From: Clostridia bacterium
GTDB lineage: Bacteria; Bacillota; Clostridia; Peptostreptococcales; Anaerovoracaceae
Direction of reading: 5' to 3'
Assembly (NCBI GenBank): GCA_030537495.1
Contig: JAUNMH010000001.1
Coordinates: 97,996-161,995 of the forward strand
DNA: 64,000 nucleotides
In this document: one piece after another, positions 46,001 through 57,468 of the stretch
Layout of the letters: each line of letters begins with the position of its first letter
Position numbering within the stretch: position 1 is the first letter of the stretch
Notes under the pieces: model-generated
The model's input: the letters and a program-made list of their open reading frames with translations, nothing else
Told to the model about the DNA's origin: nothing
Databases searched by the model: none
Position numbers and translations under genes: made by a program

Positions 46001-46824
46001 TTATTTCTGTTAATAACTCTTCTGTACAGGTCATTAAGGTCGGATGTAGCAAATCTTCCTCCGTCCAACTGAACCATCGGTCTAAGATCAGGTGGAATTA
46101 CAGGAATTACTTCCAGTACCATCCACTCAGGTCTATTTCCAGAAGAACGTAAAGCTTCTACAACTTCAAGTCTTCTTACGATTCTGATTTTTTTCTGGCC
46201 TGTAGCGTTCTTAAGTCCTTCACGAAGATTTTCTGAAAGTTCATCAAGGTCAATCTGTGCTAGAAGTTCTCTAACAGCCTCTGCACCCATAGCAGCTTTG
46301 AAAGTATCTCCATGCTGCTCTCTTGCTTCTCTGTACTGAACCTCTGTCAATATTTCTTTATATCCAAGGCTCGTTTCACCTGGATCAGTTACGATGTAAG
46401 CTGCAAAGTAAAGAACCTTTTCTAAGTTTCTTGGAGTTACATCAAGGAGAAGTCCCATTCTTGATGGGATTCCCTTGAAGTACCAGATATGGGAAACAGG
46501 AGCCGCAAGCTTAATGTGTCCCATTCTTTCTCTTCTTACCTTTGCTTTTGTAACTTCTACTCCGCAACGGTCGCAGACGATACCTTTATATCTGATTCTC
46601 TTATATTTACCGCAGTGGCACTCCCAGTCCTTCGTAGGTCCGAAGATCTGTTCACAGAATAAACCCTCTTTTTCCGGCTTAAGTGTTCTGTAGTTAATAG
46701 TTTCCGGCTTAGTTACTTCTCCGTGTGACCATTCCAGAATTTTTTCTGTGGAAGCCAATTTGATCTGTAAAGATTCGAAATGATTTAATTCGAAATTGTT
46801 TGCGTTATTTACATTCTCAGTCAA
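43027..46824 (-). CDS. rpoC: RNA polymerase beta' subunit
   Basis: 1265 residues. N-terminal zinc ribbon [20 protein letters not shown], catalytic [10 protein letters not shown] with three Mg-binding aspartates, trigger-loop region [16 protein letters not shown], and [14 protein letters not shown] further on. The last 50 residues are a strongly acidic tail ([20 protein letters not shown]). Compact beta' without the large insertions of proteobacteria. Starts 17 bases after rpoB. Confidence 0.98.
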   Translation of the reverse strand: MTENVNNANNFELNHFESLQIKLASTEKILEWSHGEVTKPETINYRTLKPEKEGLFCEQIFGPTKDWECHCGKYKRIRYKGIVCDRCGVEVTKAKVRRERMGHIKLAAPVSHIWYFKGIPSRMGLLLDVTPRNLEKVLYFAAYIVTDPGETSLGYKEILTEVQYREAREQHGDTFKAAMGAEAVRELLAQIDLDELSENLREGLKNATGQKKIRIVRRLEVVEALRSSGNRPEWMVLEVIPVIPPDLRPMVQLDGGRFATSDLNDLYRRVINRNNRLNRLLELGAPDIIVRNEKRMLQEAVDSLIDNGRRGRPVTGPGSRPLKSLSDMLKGKQGRFRQNLLGKRVDYSGRSVIVVGPELKFYQCGLPKKMALELFKPFIMKELVEQGYAHNIKNAKRMVEKVRPEVWDVLEGVIKEHPVMLNRAPTLHRLGIQAFEPVLVEGKAIKLHPLVCTAFNADFDGDQMAVHLPLSVEAQAEARFLMLSINNILAPKDGSPITTPTQDMILGAYYLTYPGTRKRVDIVDGREKVSYETDEFNNKKIREELDAKGFERVPEKGDGKIFTDMDEMLMAYQDGVCDIHAKVKVRMYKDENDERGHLVESTVGRFIYNQEIPQDLGFVDRNEDEYSLEVDFLCDKKKLGAIIDKCYKVHGNTGTVILLDYIKSMGYHYSTKAAVTIGVEDMTIPDNKWDIVAESQKEVDKYEKAYRMGLISNSERYEKVIEIWNKTTDDVADALMDSLEPDNNLNIMATSGARGSKNQIRQVGGMRGLMANATGRTVEIPIKANFREGLSILEYFISSNGARKGLADTALRTADSGYLTRRLVDVSHNVIVREIDCGTDEGVEVKAFTDGVETIEPLNQRIAGRTALTDVVNPKTGEVIVEAGEEITDAQAEAVMDAGIDTVAIRSAMTCRSKVGICAKCYGRNLATGESVNIGEAVGIIAAQSIGEPGTQLTMRTFHTGGVAGSDITHGLPRVEELFEARKPKGLAEICEEDGVIIDIQPRTDNKTEVTVRNDETGDRVYVVPYGARLAHKKGDFVPAGHNITSGPLNPHDILRINGVGGVYQYLLKEVQRVYKNQGVDINDKHVEVIVSQMLSKLKIEDAGDTDLLPGGLYSKFEIEDANNAAIEAGKEPAIAKQMLLGITKASLATTSFLSAASFQETTRVLTDAAIKGKNDKLLGLKENVIIGKLIPAGTGMKRYKNIKLDYGVNEVIMQEFEEAQKAEEEAIEAVDEVVTDAVEIVEDGFDTAVEAEDDADASEIVEIE

Positions 46825-46841
46825 AGTTTTCCTCCCCTTTC

Positions 46842-49800
46842 TTATAGCTCAGTAATTGGGTTACCATCTTCGCCATCTTCCGGTTTTTCTTCAGTAAATC
46901 CAGTGGCAAATAGTTCATCTTCACTTTCTGTCTCAGTGTTTGCTGACATAATCTCATCGATTCCGGTTGATTCTTCGTAAGAAGATTCCCTAATCTCAAT
47001 TTCTTCGTTGTCTTCTGACAGTACGCGTACATCGAGACCCAAGCTCTGCATTTCCTTAATCAGTACCTTGAATGATTCAGGGATTCCAGGTTCAGGAATG
47101 TTTTCGCCCTTAACGATTGCTTCATATGTCTGAACTCTTCCAACGATATCGTCGGACTTAACAGTTAAGATTTCCTGTAATGTGTATGCTGCACCGTACG
47201 CTTCCAGTGCCCAAACTTCCATTTCTCCGAAACGCTGTCCACCGAACTGAGCCTTACCTCCAAGAGGCTGCTGAGTTACCAGTGAGTAAGGACCTGTACT
47301 TCTTGCGTGAATCTTATCATCTACTAGATGGTGAAGTTTCAGCATGTACATGTAACCCACTGTTACAGGGTTATCAAACCATTCTCCGGTTCTACCGTCT
47401 CTAAGTCTTAATTTACCTGTTTCTGAATATCCGCAGTCTACTAACATTTCGCGAATATCCTTTTCGTTAGCTCCATCGAATACTGGAGTTGCAATGTACC
47501 AACCCTTCTTCTTAGCAGCTAATCCTAAGTGAACCTCTAATACCTGTCCAACGTTCATTCGGGAAGGTACACCTAGAGGGTTCAGCATTACCTGAAGTGG
47601 TTCACCGTTTTCCATGAACGGCATATCTTCTTCAGGAAGAATTCTGGAAACAACACCCTTGTTACCGTGTCTTCCGGCCATCTTGTCTCCAACATTCATC
47701 TTTCTCTTAGTAGCTATGTAACATCTTACTAGCTTATTTACTCCAGGAGGAAGTTCGTCGCCGTTTTCTCTTGTGAAGATTTTTACATCAACGACAATAC
47801 CTGTTTCTCCATGAGGTACTCTTAAGGATGTATCTCTAACTTCTCTAGCCTTTTCACCAAAGATGGCTCTCAGAAGCTTTTCTTCAGCGCTCAGGTCATT
47901 TTCTCCCTTAGGAGTAACTTTACCTACCAGGATGTCAGTGGAGCTTACTTCTGCACCGATTCTGATGATACCTTCTTCATCAAGGTCTCTAAGTGCATCT
48001 TCACCAACGTTAGGGATATCTCTTGTGATTTCTTCAGGTCCAAGCTTAGTATCTCTCGCTTCTGACTCATATTCTACGATGTGAAGTGAAGTCAGAACGT
48101 CATTCATAAGAAGTCTTTCATTAAGGATGATAGCATCCTCGTAGTTGTAGCCTTCCCATGTCATGAATCCGATAAGCAAGTTCTTACCAAGAGCGATTTC
48201 TCCAAGGTCTGTTGAAGGACCATCTGCAATAACTTCGCCTTCTTCGATATGCTCACCATGGTTAACAATAGGTCTCTGGTTGATGCATGTACCCTGGTTG
48301 GATCTTTTGAACTTTAATAATGAGTATTCATCTGTTTCATTATTGTCATCTCTTCTGATAACAATCTTTTCAGCATCAACAAACTCTACAGTACCTGCAT
48401 GTTTTGCTAGAATAACTACTCCAGAGTCTCTTGCTGCCTTATATTCCATACCTGTACCTACATAAGGTGCCTCTGTAACAAGTAGAGGTACTGCCTGACG
48501 CTGCATGTTGGAACCCATTAGGGCACGGTTGGCGTCGTCGTTTTCCAGGAACGGAATCATAGCTGTCGCAACGGATACTACCTGCTTAGGTGAAATATCC
48601 ATCATGTCTACAACTTCTCTTGGGAACATGGCGATTTCTCCGCCCACACCTCTAGCTGCAACCTTAGCGTTAACAAAACGACCTTCCTCGTCAAGTGGTT
48701 CGTTGGCCTGTGCAACAATTAGAAGTTCTTCCTCGTCAGCTGTAATATATCTAACATTGTCTGTAACAATGCCTGTTTCCTTGTCTACAAGTCTATATGG
48801 AGTCTCAATAAATCCATACTCATCAACTACACCATAAGTAGTAAGTGAACCGATTAGACCGATGTTAGGACCTTCTGGAGTCTCGATAGGGCACATTCTA
48901 CCATAGTGAGAATGGTGTACGTCTCTAACTTCGAATCCAGCTCTTTCTCTTGACAGACCACCAGGTCCAAGAGCAGAAAGTCTTCTCTTGTGTGTCAATT
49001 CTGAAAGTGGGTTGTTCTGGTCCATGAACTGTGACAGCTGTGAACTTCCGAAGAATTCCTTAATAGCTGCAGTTACAGGTCTAATATTCATAAGAGTCTG
49101 TGGAGTTGTCATTTCCATATCCTGAATAGTCATTCTTTCCTTAACTACTCTTTCCATTCTTGCCAGACCAATTCTGAACTGGTTCTGAAGCAGTTCTCCA
49201 ACAGTTCTTAATCTTCTATTTCCTAAATGGTCGATATCATCAGTGCTTCCAAGACCGTAGTTCAGGTTCAGAATATAACTTACTGATGCAATAATATCTT
49301 CCATGATAATGTGCTTAGGTGAAAGGTCGTTCTTTCTGGCAACCAGCTGCTGTCTCACTTCGTCAGCATTCTCACAGTTCTGAAGGATTTCCATCAAAAC
49401 TGGATAGAATACTCTCTTTGCCACTTTTAGATCTGAAGTGTCAAATTCAACATACTGGTCAAGGTCAACGAATCTGTTACCAATTACCTTAGTAACTACG
49501 CTTTCATCGTCCTTACCATGAGCCATAACATATTCCACGCCCGCATTTTCAATCTGTCTAGCTAGTTCTGCATTAATTGCTCCACCTGCTTCTACAAGAA
49601 TTTCTCCTGTGTTAGGGTCAATTACATCTTCTGCAACAACAGTATCTACTAATCTGTTGTACAGACCTAGCTTCTGATTGTACTTATATCTACCTACTTT
49701 TGCAAGATCGTATCTCTTTGCATCAAAAAATAGGGAATTTAACAGAGATCTTGCGCTGTCCACTGTAGGTGGTTCGCCTGGTCTCAGTTTCTTATAGATT

Positions 49801-50501
49801 TCCTTAAGTCCGCTTTCTTCGTCTGTAGTAGGGTCCTTTTCTAATGTCTTCATTAGTCTTGGATCCTCGCCAAAGATTTCGATAATTTCAGCATTGCTTC
49901 CGATTCCTAATGCTCTTAAAAGAGTAGTAAGCGGTTGCTTTCTGGTTCTATCTACTCTAACAGAGATAATTTCGTTGGAGTCTGTCTCGTATTCCAGCCA
50001 AGCTCCTCTGTTTGGAATTATCTGTGTAGAATAAAGCTTAGTATTTGATTTATCAGTTTCTACGCCGTAGTAAGGTCCTGGAGAACGAACCAGCTGAGTT
50101 ACGATAACTCTTTCTGCTCCGTTATAGATAAATGTTCCCTTTTCTGTCATCAGAGGGAAATTACCCATGAAGACTTCCTGTTCCTTAACTTCGCCTGTTT
50201 CCTTGTTAACGAGTCTAACCTTAACTCTTAAAGGAGCTTCGTATGTTACGTCTCTCTCCTTACATTCTTCCTGCTCGTACTTTGGTGTATCACTAAGTGA
50301 GTAATCCAGGAATTCCAGTATTAAATTATCCGAATAATCCTTTATAGGGGAGATATCTTCGAAGACTTCTCTCAGACCTTCTTCTACGAACCATTCATAG
50401 GATTTTGTCTGAATATCAATAAGATTAGGCATTGTACCCACTTCATTGATTTTTGAGAATGTCATACGTTCTTTTCTACCTACTTTGATAGGCTTTGGCA
50501 T
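46842..50501 (-). CDS. rpoB: RNA polymerase beta subunit
   Basis: 1219 residues from [26 protein letters not shown] lies eight bases before this ATG, while two earlier in-frame starts are too close to it. The rifampicin pocket [29 protein letters not shown] is wild type at all common resistance positions, predicting sensitivity. Catalytic-core motifs [14 protein letters not shown] and [20 protein letters not shown] are present. The C-terminus has an acidic tail ([20 protein letters not shown]). Confidence 0.98.
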   Translation of the reverse strand: MPKPIKVGRKERMTFSKINEVGTMPNLIDIQTKSYEWFVEEGLREVFEDISPIKDYSDNLILEFLDYSLSDTPKYEQEECKERDVTYEAPLRVKVRLVNKETGEVKEQEVFMGNFPLMTEKGTFIYNGAERVIVTQLVRSPGPYYGVETDKSNTKLYSTQIIPNRGAWLEYETDSNEIISVRVDRTRKQPLTTLLRALGIGSNAEIIEIFGEDPRLMKTLEKDPTTDEESGLKEIYKKLRPGEPPTVDSARSLLNSLFFDAKRYDLAKVGRYKYNQKLGLYNRLVDTVVAEDVIDPNTGEILVEAGGAINAELARQIENAGVEYVMAHGKDDESVVTKVIGNRFVDLDQYVEFDTSDLKVAKRVFYPVLMEILQNCENADEVRQQLVARKNDLSPKHIIMEDIIASVSYILNLNYGLGSTDDIDHLGNRRLRTVGELLQNQFRIGLARMERVVKERMTIQDMEMTTPQTLMNIRPVTAAIKEFFGSSQLSQFMDQNNPLSELTHKRRLSALGPGGLSRERAGFEVRDVHHSHYGRMCPIETPEGPNIGLIGSLTTYGVVDEYGFIETPYRLVDKETGIVTDNVRYITADEEELLIVAQANEPLDEEGRFVNAKVAARGVGGEIAMFPREVVDMMDISPKQVVSVATAMIPFLENDDANRALMGSNMQRQAVPLLVTEAPYVGTGMEYKAARDSGVVILAKHAGTVEFVDAEKIVIRRDDNNETDEYSLLKFKRSNQGTCINQRPIVNHGEHIEEGEVIADGPSTDLGEIALGKNLLIGFMTWEGYNYEDAIILNERLLMNDVLTSLHIVEYESEARDTKLGPEEITRDIPNVGEDALRDLDEEGIIRIGAEVSSTDILVGKVTPKGENDLSAEEKLLRAIFGEKAREVRDTSLRVPHGETGIVVDVKIFTRENGDELPPGVNKLVRCYIATKRKMNVGDKMAGRHGNKGVVSRILPEEDMPFMENGEPLQVMLNPLGVPSRMNVGQVLEVHLGLAAKKKGWYIATPVFDGANEKDIREMLVDCGYSETGKLRLRDGRTGEWFDNPVTVGYMYMLKLHHLVDDKIHARSTGPYSLVTQQPLGGKAQFGGQRFGEMEVWALEAYGAAYTLQEILTVKSDDIVGRVQTYEAIVKGENIPEPGIPESFKVLIKEMQSLGLDVRVLSEDNEEIEIRESSYEESTGIDEIMSANTETESEDELFATGFTEEKPEDGEDGNPITEL

Positions 50502-50551
50502 ATTCATCACTCCTTATTTCTTAACAGTTTACATTTGCGTGGCAGTCTAGT

Positions 50552-50580
50552 ATGTTAGCATATTTTCGTCAATATGTCAA
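50552..50580 (-). promoter_or_regulatory. Promoter of rpoBC
   Basis: Minus strand TTGACA (50580-50575), 17-base spacer, TAACAT (50557-50552). Lies between the rplL attenuator and rpoB, so rpoBC can be expressed apart from the L10-L12 genes. Confidence 0.75.
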
Positions 50581-50615
50581 TAGGTTTTAGAAAAATAACT
50601 CAGAATAAAAGAAAA

Positions 50616-50637
50616 AGGCCGTCAAAAATGACAGCCT
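50616..50637 (-). terminator. Terminator/attenuator after rplL
   Basis: AGGC-TGTCA/TGACG-GCCT stem with one T-G pair, followed on the minus strand by TTTTTCTTTT. Position matches the partial terminator between rplL and rpoB in other bacteria. Confidence 0.8.
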
Positions 50638-50677
50638 GATTTTCCATCTTAGTTATATTCGTGGATCCCGCCGTGAA

Positions 50678-51043
50678 CTACTTAAGTTCTACAGTTGCTC
50701 CAACTTCTTCTAACTGAGCCTTGATAGCTTCAGCTTCTGCCTTTTCAACGCCTTCCTTAACGTTTGAAGGAGCTCCGTCAACTACAGCCTTAGCTTCCTT
50801 AAGTCCTAAGCCAGTGATTTCTCTAACTGCCTTGATAACCTTAATCTTTTCGCCACCAGCTGAAGCAAGAACTACTGTGAATTCGCTCTGTTCTTCTTCT
50901 GCTGCACCACCTGCAGCTGCACCTGCAACTGCTACTGGAGCTGCTGCTGATACGCCAAATTCTTCTTCGCAAGCTTTAACTAATTCGTTTAATTCTAAAA
51001 CTGTCATCGCTTTGATAGCTTCAATGATCTGATTCTTATCCAT
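50678..51043 (-). CDS. rplL: 50S ribosomal protein L7/L12
   Basis: 121 residues. N-terminal dimer domain ([20 protein letters not shown]), Ala/Gly-rich hinge ([15 protein letters not shown]), C-terminal factor-binding domain ([20 protein letters not shown]). Stalk protein that recruits translation GTPases. Between rplJ and the rpoB attenuator. Confidence 0.97.
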   Translation of the reverse strand: MDKNQIIEAIKAMTVLELNELVKACEEEFGVSAAAPVAVAGAAAGGAAEEEQSEFTVVLASAGGEKIKVIKAVREITGLGLKEAKAVVDGAPSNVKEGVEKAEAEAIKAQLEEVGATVELK

Positions 51044-51116
51044 TTTATTTTCTCCTTTTTATATTTCTTTATTTCGTGATTTAAATTTAGTGGTCTATGC
51101 CACCTTAATGATATTT

Positions 51117-51611
51117 TTATGCTTCTTTTTCGTCAGCAACTGCCTGTAAAGTTCTAACGAACTTGCTAACAGGTGACTGGATGCTGCCCATAAACTTAGC
51201 AATAAGAACATCTCTTGATGGAATGTCTGCAATCTGTTCGATTCCTGCCTTATCATAGAATTCTCCTTCTACGATACCTGCTTTAAATTCCATCTTCTTG
51301 AAGTCCTTAATGATTTCGTTAAGTGTTCTAGCAGGAGCAGTAGCATCTTCGCTGCTGATAGCGATAGCGCTTGGTCCTTCAAGAACGTCTGCTAGAGGAG
51401 CAAATTCTGTTCCTTCAATAGCTCTCTTCATTAAAGTATTCTTATATACTGTATAATCAACGTTTGCTTCTCTTAGCTTCTTTCTCATAGCATCAGCTTG
51501 TTCTACAGTGATTCCCATATAGTCAATAACTACTGCAGACTGAGCGTTTTCTAACTTAGCCTTGATTTCGTCGATAATAACTTGTTTCTGCTGTTTTGCT
51601 TCAACTGACAT
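51117..51611 (-). CDS. rplJ: 50S ribosomal protein L10
   Basis: 164 residues from MSVEAKQQKQVIIDEIKAKL; a longer in-frame reading would cover the L10 leader and is rejected. AAGGAG lies eleven bases upstream. IDYMGITVEQADAMRKKLRE and the C-terminal L12-binding helix (SKFVRTLQAVADEKEA) are family-typical. L10 with L12 binds its own leader to limit expression. Confidence 0.96.
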   Translation of the reverse strand: MSVEAKQQKQVIIDEIKAKLENAQSAVVIDYMGITVEQADAMRKKLREANVDYTVYKNTLMKRAIEGTEFAPLADVLEGPSAIAISSEDATAPARTLNEIIKDFKKMEFKAGIVEGEFYDKAGIEQIADIPSRDVLIAKFMGSIQSPVSKFVRTLQAVADEKEA

Positions 51612-51672
51612 AAAACTTGGTCTCCTTTCTGTAGAGGCTAATCCCTCTACGAATATGGTACTCAATAAAATA

Positions 51673-51692
51673 ACCCTGCCAGTAGACAGGGT
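51673..51692 (-). terminator. Attenuator of the rplJL leader
   Basis: Minus strand ACCCTG-TCTACTGG-CAGGGT followed by TATTTTATT. The segment CTGTCTAC in its 5' arm and loop is perfectly complementary to GTAGACAG of the L10 leader, giving an antiterminator alternative. Confidence 0.7.
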
Positions 51693-51699
51693 CAATATC

Positions 51700-51765
51700 T
51701 ATATATTGTACCTCGGCGGGAAATTAAGCCTTGTGGGCACCCGCTGTCTACGGTTAAATTTCTAA
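51700..51765 (-). promoter_or_regulatory. Ribosomal protein L10 leader
   Basis: Minus strand ACCGTAGACAGCGGGTGC, loop, CTTAATTTCCCGCCGAGGT matches the conserved L10-leader kink-turn hairpin (GACAGC-x-GGTG...CTTAAT...CC-GCCGAGG). Binding by L10-(L12)4 is the known control of rplJL in Firmicutes. Confidence 0.88.
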
Positions 51766-51780
51766 ATTGTGCTTATCGGA

Positions 51781-52476
51781 CTAGCCTAGAACTGCTGGGT
51801 TAACTTTAACTCCAGGTCCCATTGTTGCTGCAACAGTAACGCTCTTCAGATACTGACCTTTTGCAGTAGCTGGCTTAGCCTTAACGATTGCTTCCATAAG
51901 AGCATTGAAGTTTTCTTCAAGCTTTTCTGGACCGAATGAAGCCTTTCCGATAGGTGTATGGATGATGTTCTGCTTGTCAAGACGGTACTCAACTTTACCA
52001 GCTTTAATTTCAGCTAGTGCTTTTTCAAGATCCATAGTTACTGTGCCTGATTTAGGGTTAGGCATTAATCCCTTAGGTCCTAGAATCTTACCAAGACGAC
52101 CTACAACACCCATCATATCTGGAGTTGCTACTACTACGTCGAAATCGAACCAGTTTTCTGTCTGGATCTTCTGAGCCATATCTTCAGCTCCAACGTAATC
52201 TGCGCCAGCTCTTTCAGCTTCTTCAGCCTTAGGTCCCTTAGCGAATACTAATACCTTTACGCTCTTACCAGTTCCGTGTGGAAGTACGATTGCACCTCTA
52301 ACCTGCTGGTCTGCGTGTCTTCCGTCAACGCCAAGTCTAGCGTGAACTTCGATAGTTTCATCAAACTTTGCTCTTGAAGTTTCGCAAGCCAACTTCATAG
52401 CTTCGCTTACTTCGTGTAGCTGTGATTTGTCAAATTTTTCTGCTACAGCCTTGTAGCCTTTACCTCTCTTAGGCAT
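51781..52476 (-). CDS. rplA: 50S ribosomal protein L1
   Basis: 231 residues: [60 protein letters not shown]. Forms the mobile L1 stalk that moves deacylated tRNA out; represses the L11 operon in many bacteria. Followed by the L10 leader. Confidence 0.97.
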   Translation of the reverse strand: MPKRGKGYKAVAEKFDKSQLHEVSEAMKLACETSRAKFDETIEVHARLGVDGRHADQQVRGAIVLPHGTGKSVKVLVFAKGPKAEEAERAGADYVGAEDMAQKIQTENWFDFDVVVATPDMMGVVGRLGKILGPKGLMPNPKSGTVTMDLEKALAEIKAGKVEYRLDKQNIIHTPIGKASFGPEKLEENFNALMEAIVKAKPATAKGQYLKSVTVAATMGPGVKVNPAVLG

Positions 52477-52535
52477 GTTCTTTTACCTCCTTGTGGTATT
52501 AACGACCGGACCTTATATCCGCGTCTCCCATCTCA

Positions 52536-52961
52536 TTAGTCTTCAACAACGATTCCCATACTTCTTGCAGTTCCCTTGATCATGTCTGTTGCTGCTTCAA
52601 GGTTTGCTGCATTTAAGTCAGGCATCTTAGTCTTTGCGATTTCTTCAACCTGTGCATAAGTCAGAGTTGCAACCTTCTTCTTGTTAGGTTCTCCTGATGC
52701 TGCATCTAAGCCAGCTGCTTTCTTAAGTAGAACTGCTGCAGGTGGAGTCTTTGTAACAAATGTGAATGATCTGTCAGCATAAACAGTGATTACTACTGGA
52801 ATAATCATTCCTGGCTGATCCTGTGTTCTAGCATTGAACTGCTTACAGAAATCCATAATGTTAACACCCTTCTGACCTAAAGCAGGACCTACTGGAGGTG
52901 CTGGAGTAGCATTACCGGCTGCAATCTGAAGTTTAATATAACCTTCAACTTTCTTAGCCAT
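52536..52961 (-). CDS. rplK: 50S ribosomal protein L11
   Basis: 141 residues. [20 protein letters not shown] and [20 protein letters not shown] in the N-domain; the C-domain ends [13 protein letters not shown]. At the GTPase-associated centre, needed for RelA stringent signalling and thiostrepton action. Confidence 0.97.
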   Translation of the reverse strand: MAKKVEGYIKLQIAAGNATPAPPVGPALGQKGVNIMDFCKQFNARTQDQPGMIIPVVITVYADRSFTFVTKTPPAAVLLKKAAGLDAASGEPNKKKVATLTYAQVEEIAKTKMPDLNAANLEAATDMIKGTARSMGIVVED

Positions 52962-53001
52962 TTTTCCATTCTCCTTTCTCTATAGCTGCCTATATGACTA
53001 T

Positions 53002-53580
53002 CTATAGTTGCTTATCTACCTGTGAAAATTCTAGTTCCACTGGTGTATCTCTACCAAACATTGAAACCTTAACGGTCAGTATCTGTTTCTCAGGGCTGAT
53101 TTCAAGAACTTCACCTGTGAAGCCCTCAAATGGTCCGCTGATAACTCTTACTGTATCGCCGACTTCAACGTCTAGGTCGATGTAAACTTTTTCTATTCCC
53201 ATTCTAGCGACTTCTTCGTCAGTTAGAGGAATAGGGTCAGAACCATGTCCCACAAATCCGGTTACGCCTTGTGTATTTCTTACAAGGTACCAGGACTCGT
53301 TAGTAACAATCATCTTTATTATTACATAACTAGGAAACATTTTCCTTGTTCTGATTTTACGCTTGCCGTCCTTAATTTCAACACGGTCTTCTGTAGGTAC
53401 GATGATGTCCAAGATCAAATCCTGCATACCACGGTTCTCAACCATTTTTTCGATATTCACTTTTACTTTGTTTTCGTGACCCGAATAGGTATGTACTACA
53501 TACCACTTAGCCTGGCCATCGCCTCTGATGCCCTCTCCCTGTATAGGAGAAGCTGTGTTTCTGTTTTCAATATCAGACAT
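53002..53580 (-). CDS. nusG: Transcription termination/antitermination factor NusG
   Basis: 192 residues. NGN domain KWYVVHTYSGHENKVKVNIE, RTRKMFPSYVIIKM, TQGVTGFVG; C-terminal KOW domain VGDTVRVISGPFEGFTGEVL. The first 20 residues are a non-conserved lead. Links RNA polymerase with S10 or Rho. Between secE and rplK. Confidence 0.96.
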   Translation of the reverse strand: MSDIENRNTASPIQGEGIRGDGQAKWYVVHTYSGHENKVKVNIEKMVENRGMQDLILDIIVPTEDRVEIKDGKRKIRTRKMFPSYVIIKMIVTNESWYLVRNTQGVTGFVGHGSDPIPLTDEEVARMGIEKVYIDLDVEVGDTVRVISGPFEGFTGEVLEISPEKQILTVKVSMFGRDTPVELEFSQVDKQL

Positions 53581-53602
53581 TTTCTGTACCTTCTCTTCTA
53601 TA

Positions 53603-53842
53603 TTAGTTTAGGGTAATGTTAAGTACTGCTTTCAGTGCAGCTAGTACACCTGTATCGATTAGCCAAAAGCCAAGGGCGAAAACAGCACATGTGGCGATTA
53701 CTACTCCAGTAAAAGTGCCCAATTCTTTCTTTGTAGGCCATACAACCTTAGACATTTCAAGTTTAACACCCTTAAGATATTCCTTAGGGCCAACCTTCTT
53801 TGCCTTAGCTGCATTCTTCTTTGCCTGGTCTTTACTTGCCAT
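53603..53842 (-). CDS. secE: Preprotein translocase subunit SecE
   Basis: 79 residues: basic N-terminus, the amphipathic EYLKGVKLEMSKVVWPTKKE motif and one C-terminal membrane helix (VVIATCAVFALGFWLIDTGV). The short Gram-positive form. Clamps SecY; between rpmG and nusG. Confidence 0.95.
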   Translation of the reverse strand: MASKDQAKKNAAKAKKVGPKEYLKGVKLEMSKVVWPTKKELGTFTGVVIATCAVFALGFWLIDTGVLAALKAVLNITLN

Positions 53843-53854
53843 AATTGTTTCTCC

Positions 53855-54004
53855 TTATTTTGTCTCTTTGTGAAGAGTTTCCTTTTTGCAGAACTTACAA
53901 TACTTCTTTAATTCGATACGATCAGGATCGTTCTTCTTGTTCTTCATAGTATTGTAGTTTCTCTGCTTGCACTCAGTGCATGCTAATGTAACTTTTACTC
54001 TCAT
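53855..54004 (-). CDS. rpmG: 50S ribosomal protein L33 (zinc type)
   Basis: 49 residues, found by reading the sequence directly: [20 protein letters not shown] and the C-terminal [15 protein letters not shown]. Cys9, Cys12, Cys36 and Cys39 make it the zinc-binding C+ form. GGAGG lies just before the ATG. First gene of the rpmG-secE-nusG-rplKA-rplJL transcript. Confidence 0.95.
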   Translation of the reverse strand: MRVKVTLACTECKQRNYNTMKNKKNDPDRIELKKYCKFCKKETLHKETK

Positions 54005-54086
54005 TCGGTAATCCTCCGTTTTCAACTCAAAATTCAGACCCAGATTTTTCTAGCTCTGTCTATAGTAATCATAAAGTTGCTTAATA

Positions 54087-54115
54087 AGTATATTACATTG
54101 GAAAGTCAATGTCAA
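54087..54115 (-). promoter_or_regulatory. Promoter of the rpmG-secE-nusG-rplKAJL operon
   Basis: Minus strand TTGACA (54115-54110), 17-base spacer, TATACT (54092-54087). Confidence 0.8.
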
Positions 54116-54306
54116 CAGCTTTTTGATGTATTTTAAATTAATATGTAACAATTAATTTAGTTTTTTATGTTTTGCTTTCTTTTCCAGCTGTGCTTCTCAT
54201 CTAGCATAGCTTTTGTTGAAAAAAACATACACTTTCATAAATTATTGTCTACAAGGTATTGTTCTCATGTATGACATATCTAAATGCATTACCTCATGCC
54301 AACAAA

Positions 54307-54362
54307 AACGGAGCAATCTGTAGGTCTATAGGTGCCTTTTATGCACACCCTTAGATTGCCCC
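54307..54362. terminator. Terminator after the small membrane-protein gene
   Basis: GGAGCAATCT pairs with AGATTGCCCC around an internal GGTGCC/GCACACC region; on the minus strand GTTTTTG follows. Between here and the rpmG promoter (54116-54306) I see no gene or other signal. Confidence 0.7.
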
Positions 54363-54413
54363 CTTTAATTACCTTTTATTTATAATGCTGCTTTTGATTC
54401 TATGTATTACAAT

Positions 54414-54650
54414 TTATTTCTTTTCCGGTGAATCCTCTTTTATGCCTAGCACCATAAATAGAATTCCCGCAAGGAAGAAGCCTCCCGTTACCATATTGAT
54501 GAATACAGGAGTGTTTTTTAGTGCAATGACAAAGGCTTCTGCATCTCCTTCTCCCCTTAGAGCCGCTGAGACGCATATGGAACCTAAAAGTACCGCCGAG
54601 CCTATGATGAATGCCGCTCCCATTATTGCATAAACGATTCTGTATGTCAT
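54414..54650 (-). CDS. Small two-helix membrane protein, unknown function
   Basis: 78 residues, MTYRIVYAIMGAAFIIGSAV, with two hydrophobic segments (about 5-30 and 50-70) separated by a loop (RGEGDAEAFVIALKNTP) and a charged end (KEDSPEKK). AGGAGGAGG lies six to eight bases before the ATG, good evidence that it is translated. I do not recognise the family. It lies 20 bases after the truncated secreted-protein frame and may have been its operon partner. Confidence 0.65.
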   Translation of the reverse strand: MTYRIVYAIMGAAFIIGSAVLLGSICVSAALRGEGDAEAFVIALKNTPVFINMVTGGFFLAGILFMVLGIKEDSPEKK

Positions 54651-54670
54651 AACTGCCTCCTCCTATCTCA

Positions 54671-55162
54671 TTATAAAGTATATTCAACTACACGATATTC
54701 TCTTTCGAGCCACTTTTCCGGATACACGTATGCTGTTCCATAAGATTTCGTTGCTCTTCTGTCATATTTCTTTTCCTGTGTAACCTTATACTTCTGATAC
54801 TTATGCCTGTACTCTAGTCTGTATCCCTTACCTTTTGCCGGCTTTAACACATCCGTGCTAAAACCTACAGTTCTTGATTCAGACCAAGTAATGTCAAACC
54901 CCACTATCGCATTAACTGCTTTAACTGTCACATTCAAAGTTCCAGAATACCTATTCGAAACTGTTCTTGTATGCGATGCTGTTAACGTTCCAGCCGAAAT
55001 CGTTGATGCTCCCGCATATTTCCAGGAGCTAGCACTAATACCATCCTTAACAGAGTCAGTCGCAAACCATCTTAAATTAGCCTCGTATGGTTGGTTCCCC
55101 TCGTCATCTAATTTTGGAATTTTATAGGCTTGTTCGTGCGCATTTGGTTCTTGCTTTTTTTC
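54671..55162 (-). pseudogene. Remnant of a secreted beta-rich protein, start lost
   Basis: An open frame of 163 codons with clear coding character (YKIPKLDDEGNQPYEANLRW, SGTLNVTVKAVNAIVGFDIT, YRLEYRHKYQKYKVTQEKKY, WLEREYRVVEYTL) but no ATG/GTG upstream; the first usable codon is a TTG at 54937. An out-of-frame ATG with a ribosome-like AAGGAAG at 55166 encodes MRKKARTK and could be the original signal-peptide start, now frameshifted. The composition (Thr/Ser/Tyr-rich, alternating strands) resembles small exported proteins of Firmicutes; no named family. Most likely a broken gene. Confidence 0.5.
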
Positions 55163-55786
55163 TCATCTGTCAATCTTCCTTTCCGTGCCTATTCTCATTC
55201 GATCGAAGATACATTGTCACTTTCACCGTCTTGTTTGAAAAACGCTAGGCTTATCCATCAACCCACGATTCCTAGTCTCACATCATTTGCCACATTGGTG
55301 ATGCACCCCTCATTCATCTTCTGCAAAGCATTCGTTTCAACTCTATGTCTATATTACTATTTTCATAATAACACCTAGACATGAACGAAACATTTCGCAT
55401 TCGCATTTCTGCTCAATCATCAGTGTCGTCATCTTGCTTGCATTATACACGGGATATATACTTAATGCAACACACTTCAAGTCATTGTATTCCGATAAAT
55501 TTGTAGACCTAGGCACTATTGACGAAACAAACGATAGAAAAGTTGCCGAACAATTCTTTATGACCTAGGTACCGACAAAATCATGAGCTCTGAGTTTGAA
55601 ATTAGGTGAAGAATATACCTGCAACCAAATGCTTGGTGCCTTAAGTAAGATGCAGATGACGCTGTTGCGCAAGGAAAGCGGCTAAATTCCAGCATATAAG
55701 AGAACTGAACTACGCAATAAAACGCATGAAACATCAGGCTCCCGAACAGATTATGAGTTTATCTCACAGCATAACTTCTGACAAGT
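55163..55786. pseudogene. Decayed region between atpC and the remnant
   Basis: Short coding-like pieces broken by stops and frame changes. On the plus strand, 55407-55568 encodes FCSIISVVILLALYTGYILN and SLYSDKFVDLGTIDETNDRK (one membrane helix plus an extracytoplasmic start) then stops; about 55607-55684 continues in another frame (YTCNQMLGALSKMQMTLLRK). On the minus strand, NEGCITNVANDVRLGIVG is followed by a stop. The pieces look like the start of a membrane-anchored sensor or surface protein and a small minus-strand gene, but no family can be named. Confidence 0.4.
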
Positions 55787-56053
55787 TTATTTGTCTATCC
55801 ACTCAGCTTCCTGAGTAAAAACGACAAAATTGTCTCTTATTTCTACATAGCCCCCTTTAATTGAAGCGGTTTTGTATGTACCTTCGGGAGTTTTGACGTG
55901 GACACGTCCCTTTTCGCTGAGAAGCTTGCAACACCATGCATGCTTTGGAAGAAAGCCTTCCTCGCCGTCTGTTGTAGTGCAGGTCAGGGACTCTGTTACG
56001 CTCTTATAAAAAAGCTCCGAAGGTGTGATAATTTCAACCTGTACGCCAGCCAT
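55787..56053 (-). CDS. atpC: ATP synthase epsilon subunit, short form
   Basis: 88 residues from MAGVQVEIITPSELFY (eleven in-frame codons upstream overlap atpD and are unlikely). Contains the N-terminal beta-sandwich only: TTDGEEGFLPKHA and GGYVEIRDNFVVFTQEAEWI. The usual 130-140-residue epsilon has a C-terminal two-helix domain that inhibits ATP hydrolysis; it is missing. Sequence after the stop does not look like that domain. Some bacteria naturally have such a short epsilon, but here it borders decayed DNA. Last gene of the atp operon; I see no convincing terminator after it. Confidence 0.87.
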   Translation of the reverse strand: MAGVQVEIITPSELFYKSVTESLTCTTTDGEEGFLPKHAWCCKLLSEKGRVHVKTPEGTYKTASIKGGYVEIRDNFVVFTQEAEWIDK

Positions 56054-56054
56054 A

Positions 56055-57449
<1,395 letters not shown>

Positions 57450-57468
57450 TTATCTATACCTCTTTTCT

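Noticed and set aside
54385..54633. Plus-strand 82-codon frame over the small membrane-protein gene
   Set aside because: Antisense shadow of the minus-strand gene, which alone has a strong ribosome site.
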